From JBHAEC01 sp041855385 (GTDB lineage: Bacteria > Bacillota > Negativicutes > Veillonellales > Veillonellaceae), in NCBI GenBank assembly GCA_041855385.1, contig JBHAEC010000082.1:1-6287 (forward strand): a stretch of 6,287 nt of DNA. The letters run 5' to 3'. The notes under the pieces were generated by a model, which was not told where the DNA came from, did no database searches, and saw only the letters and a program-made list of their open reading frames with translations. A program made the translations under genes and the position numbers. Each line of letters opens with the position of its first letter. Position 1 is the first letter of the stretch. Shown piece by piece: positions 1 to 3,536 of this stretch.

Positions 1-4
1 CTTT

Positions 5-207
5 TTAAAAGAGCTTTTGCACTTCTGAATCGCTGAAACTTTGTATTTTCAACAGCTTGCTTGCAGAAACATGTTTGTTATTGATACCCCTGCTCTCGAT
101 ATGTTCATTGATGTTGTTTTGTATAAATGGCATAAATCAAGGTTTTTGATATCAGGTTTAGCCTTATTATCCAATTTATTTTTGTTTGTTTGATTTTTTG
201 CAAGCAT
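5..207 (-). pseudogene. Possible broken small gene at the left edge, in two overlapping frames
   Basis: Two minus-strand frames overlap here. The first (207-49, 52 codons from ATG) starts MLAKNQTNKNKLDNKAKPDI and ends in SC. The second (133-5, 42 codons from ATG) contains NEHIESRGINNKHVSASKLL and ends in DSEVQKLF with TAA. Both halves look compositionally protein-like, and joining the first half of one to the second half of the other by a single shift near 120 would give one continuous polypeptide. Neither has a convincing ribosome binding site. I do not recognise a family. Coding status is uncertain; it may simply be open frame in AT-rich decayed DNA. Confidence 0.25.
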
Positions 208-287
208 ATTGTAAACACGAAACTATTCCTTATTTTTCCAATAACCCATCTTGTTGGAACCTACTCGTTTTATCTATCCATTTTCTT

Positions 288-452
288 TCAAAAATCTAAT
301 GTTATTCTTCCCAAAATTTCAAGTCTTACAGGCTCATTTCGTCCCATTCTTGAAATGGTCGACGGACCGGTTTCTATTAATTTCTGTAAATCGCCTTTAT
401 TCATATTTCTATCGATTAACAACTTCCATAACTTGTTATATGAGAATTTCAT
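288..452 (-). CDS. Short Cro/C1-type (XRE) helix-turn-helix regulator, probably truncated at the C-terminus
   Basis: A 54-residue predicted DNA-binding protein. The start MKFSYNKLWKLLIDRNMNKG is characteristic of the small XRE regulators (about 65-75 aa) found on mobile elements of Bacillota, often near methyltransferase or transfer genes. The helix-turn-helix covers roughly residues 17-45, with the recognition helix in GPSTISRMGRNEPV. The family normally continues after the ...LGRI.....LDF segment with a conserved D-I-x-D-I-M/V-E ending; here a TGA stops it right after TLDF. A one-base frame change would add about 20 residues (FERKWIDKTSRFQQDG and a short tail), so the gene is probably frameshifted near its end. 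The start is supported by AAGAGG (464-459) 6 nt before the ATG and a TATAAT box further up. Its target is unknown; it may regulate its own element. It could be a pseudogene. Confidence 0.6.
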   Translation of the reverse strand: MKFSYNKLWKLLIDRNMNKGDLQKLIETGPSTISRMGRNEPVRLEILGRITLDF

Positions 453-496
453 AATACGCCTCTTCTCTATTCATTTACATAGAATTTCTACGTTTT

Positions 497-502
497 ATTA
501 TA
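497..502 (-). promoter_or_regulatory. -10 box of a likely promoter for the XRE regulator
   Basis: A perfect TATAAT on the minus strand lies 44 nt upstream of the XRE start codon. The best -35 match at a 17-nt spacing is TTTCAT (525-520), which is poor and lies inside the small hairpin at 522-535. The region is AT-rich, so a chance match is possible, but the position is right. Confidence 0.45.
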
Positions 503-521
503 ATATTTTTCTGTTAAAAAT

Positions 522-535
522 GAAATCCCGATTTC
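522..535 (-). terminator. Small hairpin after the relaxase pseudogene (weak terminator candidate)
   Basis: On the minus strand GAAAT CGGG ATTTC forms a 5-bp stem with a 4-nt loop, followed by ATTTTTAAC. It stands about 43 nt beyond the relaxase stop and just ahead of the XRE gene's promoter, where a terminator would be expected. The stem is AT-rich and short, so strength is doubtful. Confidence 0.3.
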
Positions 536-577
536 TTTAATTTGTTTCAGAGTGCTTTCCCTCGGCCTTTTCTCTAT

Positions 578-1515
578 CTATTGTTCTTTACTGAGATGAT
601 CGTCCATATTGTTCTTAAGGTGTTTCAATTCAGTATTTTCTTCCATTAAAGAATCATATTGTTTCGCTATCCCCTCTTGTTTAACTTGTACCTCCTTCGA
701 ACGCTCATTTAATTCCATGAAAAGATTTTGCCCGATTTGTTTTTTTATACTTCCAATACGGTATCTTTCAGATGAGGGAACTGTTTCAAAAAACATCTAT
801 TTCCTCATAAGAATTTAGATAGACCCCTACATCTTTCCTATTCATCATCATATAAATTTTGTCATTTTGATTTTTACGATAAGCCTTCATAATGTTATCT
901 TTTGCTGATACAGATTCGAATATGCTTTACAACTTCCTTTATCTTTTTTGCTCCCCTGACAGCTTATCAAATTCTGGATTCAACTCATTTTTTCAATGGA
1001 GAGTCGACTGATACCTCGTTATAATTCCTCCATTGAATTAAACTCTTTATTCCAGATTTCAACAATCATAGACACAACCGTCTTCATATTATGCTTTCTT
1101 CCCCAATGCTCATATCCTTTGCTGGACTTTACTTTATCATTGTTTTAAGGTCTATGATATTACCAACTTCTCTCAGTATTCCATCTTTAATTGTTCATTC
1201 AGTATAATTAATCCCTATAGTCCTTGATATGGTAAGCCTCTGCTGATTTTCGCCTTTGAAAACCATGTACTTACCAAATTTAATTTCATAGCCATAGCAT
1301 TCCATTTTAGATAAAAATCCGGCCAGTTAATTGACTGCTTTATCGCCCTATCAATATCAAATTGAAGTCTTGATTTACAGTGCTCCTCTTTTTTATCTTT
1401 ATTCCGGTCATACCAATTTATAGATTATCTTCGCTCCGAATTTTTTAGCTCTTCGTTCTATTTCCTTATTAAAATAGGTCTTACAGTTCGGAAAGAATGG
1501 AATCCACCAACTATA
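578..1515 (-). pseudogene. Relaxase/mobilization nuclease pseudogene, 5'-truncated and frameshifted
   Basis: Remains of a DNA-nicking relaxase (MobA/VirD2-like) used in plasmid or element transfer. Collinear fragments appear in changing frames on the minus strand. TYFNKEIERRAKKFGAKIIY lies at about 1480-1420. CKSRLQFDIDRAIKQSINW lies within 1415-1314. GYEIKFGKYMVFKGENQ is followed by SRTIGINYTE, all within 1317-1198. SKGYEHWGRKHNMKTVVSM begins at 1123. A coiled-coil-like tail including MELNERSKEVQVKQEG and LKHLKNNMDDHL ends in TAG at 578. This matches, from memory of the family, the post-catalytic region (DIDKAI...DF, GYEIK.GK...F, KRF...TIG..YTE) and the C-terminal tail. In-frame stops include TGA at 1197-1195, TAA at 1131-1129 and TAA at 1021-1019, and at least four frame changes are needed. 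The N-terminal nuclease part with the catalytic Tyr and His triad is absent, the homology ending near the hairpin at 1529-1576. About 310 codons remain of a family that usually has 400-550. Certainly non-functional. Confidence 0.8.
992..1037. repeat. 10-bp inverted repeat inside the relaxase pseudogene
   Basis: TTCAATGGAG (992-1001) and CTCCATTGAA (1028-1037) are perfect reverse complements separated by 26 nt. Outside them TCTGGA and TCCAGA form a second, less regular pair. There is no T-run of terminator type next to it. It may be a chance feature of AT-rich relaxase coding sequence. Confidence 0.35.
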
Positions 1516-1528
1516 AAATAGGCACAGA

Positions 1529-1576
1529 AAAAGCACATAGCTGAAAGATTTTATAATCTCAAAGCTATGCGCTTTT
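1529..1576 (-). terminator. Intrinsic terminator downstream of guaA and the 3' fragment
   Basis: Arms 1529-1542 and 1563-1576 form a 14-bp stem on the minus-strand transcript (AAAAGCGCATAGCT with AGCTATGTGCTTTT). The single plus-strand A/C mismatch becomes a G-U wobble in the minus transcript, and the stem is followed by TTTTTCTG, so the minus strand is the functional direction. The 20-nt loop holds a second 5-bp stem (1546-1550 with 1555-1559). It is about 140 nt after the guaA stop and is the first good terminator for the ileS-guaA side. On the plus strand the run CTTTTGG is poorer, so it is at most weakly bidirectional. Confidence 0.8.
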
Positions 1577-1586
1577 GGTTTGTATT

Positions 1587-1682
1587 CTACTTATATAAAT
1601 CTTGTTGAAACCAATCCACTAAACAATCAAATTTTTCGTCATTTCTATATTTAACAAACGCCTCTACAGCGCTATCTGCATC
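1587..1682 (-). pseudogene. Unrecognised 3' gene fragment between guaA and the terminator
   Basis: A 31-codon frame, open from a stop codon at 1683-1685 and ending in TAG at 1587-1589, reads as plausible protein: it begins DADSAVEAFVKYRNDEKF and ends in LVDWFQQDLYK. It has no start codon or ribosome binding site, and the sequence just upstream in a neighbouring frame (DELLEIK) looks like a continuation broken by an indel. It is followed at once by the hairpin at 1529-1576, as the true 3' end of a gene would be. I do not recognise the family. It may be the tail of a gene carried by the mobile element, or the displaced tail of the gene that once followed guaA. Confidence 0.4.
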
Positions 1683-1716
1683 TTAATTTCCAGTAATTCA
1701 TCTTAACTTAGATTTC

Positions 1717-3252
1717 CTACTCCCACTCAATCGTTGCCGGTGGTTTTGATGTAATATCATAAACAATTCGGTTGATATGGTTCACTTCGTTGACGATGCG
1801 AACGGAGATTTTGTCCAGTACATCATAGGGAATGCGGGCCCAGTCCGCTGTCATAAAGTCTGTTGTGGTTACGCCTCGAAGGGCCAGTGTGTAATCATAG
1901 GTACGGAAGTCGCCCATAACACCTACGGTACGCGTAGAGGTAAGCACCGCAAAGTACTGATTAATGCTGCGGTGAAGATTGGCATTGGCAATTTCTTCTC
2001 TGAAGATGGCATCCGCTTCGCGAAGGATATCCAATTTCTCCTTGGTAATCTCACCCATTACGCGAACAGCCAGTCCCGGTCCCGGAAACGGCTGGCGCCA
2101 TACCAAGTACTCCGGAAGTTCCAGTTCCTGTCCCAATTCTCGTACCTCATCCTTAAACAAGTCTCTTAAAGGTTCGATAAGTCCTTTAAATTCCACCACT
2201 GCCGGAAGTCCGCCCACATTGTGATGGCTCTTGATTACGGCCGCCTCCCCGGCACCGCTCTCAATAACATCCGGATAGATAGTTCCCTGCGCCAAAAAGT
2301 CTACGGATCCTATTTTACGACCTTCTTCTTCGAATACGCGAATAAATTCTTCCCCAATAATTTTTCGCTTTATTTCCGAATCTTCAACGCCTGCCAAGCG
2401 TCCTAAAAATCGCGCCTCTGCATTTACTCGAATGAAATGCATGCCCGAATCTTTGAAGGCGGTCTCTACTTCATCCCCTTCATTTTTTCGCATCAGTCCA
2501 TGATCAACAAAGATACAGGTAAGCTGCTCGCCCACCGCTTTGGAAATAAGCGCCGCCGCTACGGATGAATCCACACCTCCGGAAAGGGCCAACAGTACCT
2601 TCCCGTCACCAACTATATTTCGGATAGCTTCAACCGCCGTCTTTGCATAGTTTGCCATCGTCCACGTACCCGTACAACCGCACACCTTATAAAGGAAATT
2701 GTACAGCATTTCCTTCCCATGCTCCGTGTGAAGCACTTCCGGATGATACTGCATGGCGTAGAGTTTTCGCGTTACGTCCTGCATGGCCGCTACAGGGCAA
2801 TCCTTGGTATATGCCACGATCTCAAAGCCCTCGGGAATGGACGTCACATAGTCAGTGTGACTCATCCACACGATCTCCTCTTCCGCAAGGCCTTTAAAGA
2901 GAGGCGAAGAAAGGTCGACTTTTGTAGGTGTCTTGCCAAATTCACGTGTAAAAGCTTCCTTTACATCTCCCCCCAGCGTATGAGCCATAAACTGCATACC
3001 GTAGCAGAGCCCGAGTATGGGAATTCCCAGCTCAAATACCTCTTTTTCGATCCTCGGAGAGTTTTCTTCGTATACGCTGTTCGGCCCCCCTGTGAAAATG
3101 ATCCCTTTAGGCTGTACCTCTTTGATTTTCTCTACCGCTTTATTGTAAGGATAGACTTCGCAATACACATGATGTTCGCGCACGCGACGTGCAATGAGCT
3201 GGTTGTATTGTCCGCCAAAATCCACAACTATAATTAATTCCTTATTTTCCAT
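1717..3252 (-). CDS. guaA: GMP synthase (glutamine-hydrolysing)
   Basis: Complete 511-residue cytoplasmic enzyme of purine synthesis: XMP + glutamine + ATP gives GMP + glutamate + AMP + PPi. An N-terminal class I glutamine amidotransferase domain (about 1-195) carries the nucleophile Cys83 in GLCYGMQ and the catalytic pair His170/Glu172 in YHPEV. The ATP-pyrophosphatase domain follows, with the PP-loop SGGVDSS at 224-230 and FVDHGLMRKNE just after. The C-terminal dimerization/XMP-binding domain contains RQPFPGPGLAVR and ends in the family's conserved PPATIEWE. Length is normal and all key residues are present. The ATG is preceded by a good AGGGAG. It lies 92 bp downstream of the ferredoxin gene, on the same strand, with a hairpin between them. 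Transcription is probably read-through from the ileS side or from an unrecognised promoter; I see no purine riboswitch in the short leader. The stop codon abuts AT-rich sequence with mobile-element remains. Confidence 0.98.
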   Translation of the reverse strand: MENKELIIVVDFGGQYNQLIARRVREHHVYCEVYPYNKAVEKIKEVQPKGIIFTGGPNSVYEENSPRIEKEVFELGIPILGLCYGMQFMAHTLGGDVKEAFTREFGKTPTKVDLSSPLFKGLAEEEIVWMSHTDYVTSIPEGFEIVAYTKDCPVAAMQDVTRKLYAMQYHPEVLHTEHGKEMLYNFLYKVCGCTGTWTMANYAKTAVEAIRNIVGDGKVLLALSGGVDSSVAAALISKAVGEQLTCIFVDHGLMRKNEGDEVETAFKDSGMHFIRVNAEARFLGRLAGVEDSEIKRKIIGEEFIRVFEEEGRKIGSVDFLAQGTIYPDVIESGAGEAAVIKSHHNVGGLPAVVEFKGLIEPLRDLFKDEVRELGQELELPEYLVWRQPFPGPGLAVRVMGEITKEKLDILREADAIFREEIANANLHRSINQYFAVLTSTRTVGVMGDFRTYDYTLALRGVTTTDFMTADWARIPYDVLDKISVRIVNEVNHINRIVYDITSKPPATIEWE

Positions 3253-3257
3253 GGTTT

Positions 3258-3263
3258 CTCCCT
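3258..3263 (-). promoter_or_regulatory. Ribosome binding site of guaA
   Basis: On the minus strand AGGGAG lies 5 nt before the guaA ATG at 3252. This fixes that ATG as the start. It sits between the start codon and the upstream hairpin, so a structure that extended a few bases downstream could mask it. No room for a conventional promoter exists between the hairpin and this site. Confidence 0.75.
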
Positions 3264-3272
3264 ACATATCCT

Positions 3273-3300
3273 AAAGCCCCTCGCCTTAGCCAGGGGCTTT
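3273..3300 (-). terminator. Hairpin between the ferredoxin gene and guaA (weak terminator or attenuator)
   Basis: AAAGCCCCT (3273-3281) pairs perfectly with AGGGGCTTT (3292-3300), a 9-bp stem around a 10-nt loop. It starts about 44 nt after the ferredoxin stop. On the minus strand the stem is followed only by CTTTAGG, a short U-tract, so termination there would be partial at best. On the plus strand it is followed by a longer T-rich run (CTTTATTTGTTC), yet no plus-strand gene precedes it. The distance to the guaA ribosome binding site is 9 nt. It could be a leaky terminator, an attenuator for guaA or an mRNA-processing/stability hairpin; the sequence alone does not decide. Confidence 0.65.
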
Positions 3301-3344
3301 ATTTGTTCTTATTTCTACTCTTCCCGTATTTCCGTATAACGCAT

Positions 3345-3536
3345 CTACTCGCCCCGAGCTTCCTCTTTAACCATCTGTACCGCACCGACAGGGCAAATCG
3401 CATAGCAATCACCGCAAGCAATGCATTTTTCTTCATTGATGATAAATTGTGTTCCTCCGTGGCGAATCGCCATTACCGGGCAGTCAAGTGCACAAGCTCC
3501 GCACTTGATACAGGTTGAGTTAATCTGAAATTTCAT
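3345..3536 (-). CDS. Small 2[4Fe-4S] ferredoxin
   Basis: A 63-residue soluble electron carrier of the clostridial/bacterial 8Fe-8S type. Two complete cluster motifs are visible: CIKCGACALDCP (Cys 9, 12, 15, 19) and CIACGDCYAICP (Cys 38, 41, 44, 48), each CxxCxxCxxxCP. In this fold the first three cysteines of one motif and the last of the other ligate one cluster. The length and internal two-fold symmetry fit the family, and no extra domain is present. I chose the ATG at 3536 because it overlaps the ileS stop as TAATG. The frame could extend 10 codons to a TTG at 3566, but that adds residues that read as ileS-derived sequence and are not needed by the fold. No good Shine-Dalgarno precedes the ATG, which implies translation by coupling to ileS. 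The redox partner cannot be inferred from this window. It could be mis-annotated as a 4Fe-4S binding-domain protein, which is the same thing. Confidence 0.95.
   Translation of the reverse strand: MKFQINSTCIKCGACALDCPVMAIRHGGTQFIINEEKCIACGDCYAICPVGAVQMVKEEARGE

Larger units (their letters stand above)
1..1716. mobile_element. Remnant of a mobilizable or conjugative element abutting the guaA 3' end
   Basis: The whole stretch left of guaA differs from its neighbours: it is strongly AT-rich, has no long intact reading frame, and its recognisable contents are a decayed relaxase and a small XRE-type regulator, typical cargo of mobilizable and conjugative elements of Bacillota. The right boundary is placed just after the guaA stop; the left boundary lies at or beyond the window edge. 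The 3' end of guaA is an established integration site for genomic islands, which fits. No integrase, transposase, terminal repeat or clear duplicated attachment site is seen, so the element type and exact limits are inferred. Confidence 0.55.

Noticed and set aside
190..540. 116-codon plus-strand open frame in the AT-rich region
   Set aside because: It lies antisense to the XRE regulator, whose protein is recognisable. Its own translation is a Phe/Ile/Leu-rich run typical of the complement of AT-rich DNA, with no ribosome binding site.
1..1716. CRISPR array, tRNA or rRNA gene, or intact insertion sequence in the AT-rich stretch
   Set aside because: No regularly spaced repeats, no cloverleaf with a TTCGAATC-type arm in proper context, and no transposase frame or terminal inverted repeats were found. 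The AT content and decayed relaxase account for what is there.
1616..1735. Duplicated guaA 3' end as an attachment site (CCACT...CAATC near 1616-1630 versus CCCACTCAATCG at 1722-1733)
   Set aside because: The similarity is short and gapped, within what chance allows, so no att repeat is claimed.
2719..3237. 172-codon plus-strand open frame opposite guaA
   Set aside because: It is the antisense shadow of the strongly conserved guaA gene and resembles no family.
3253..3344. Purine (guanine) riboswitch in front of guaA
   Set aside because: The 92-nt gap contains a simple hairpin only. None of the three-way-junction core elements of a purine riboswitch is seen.
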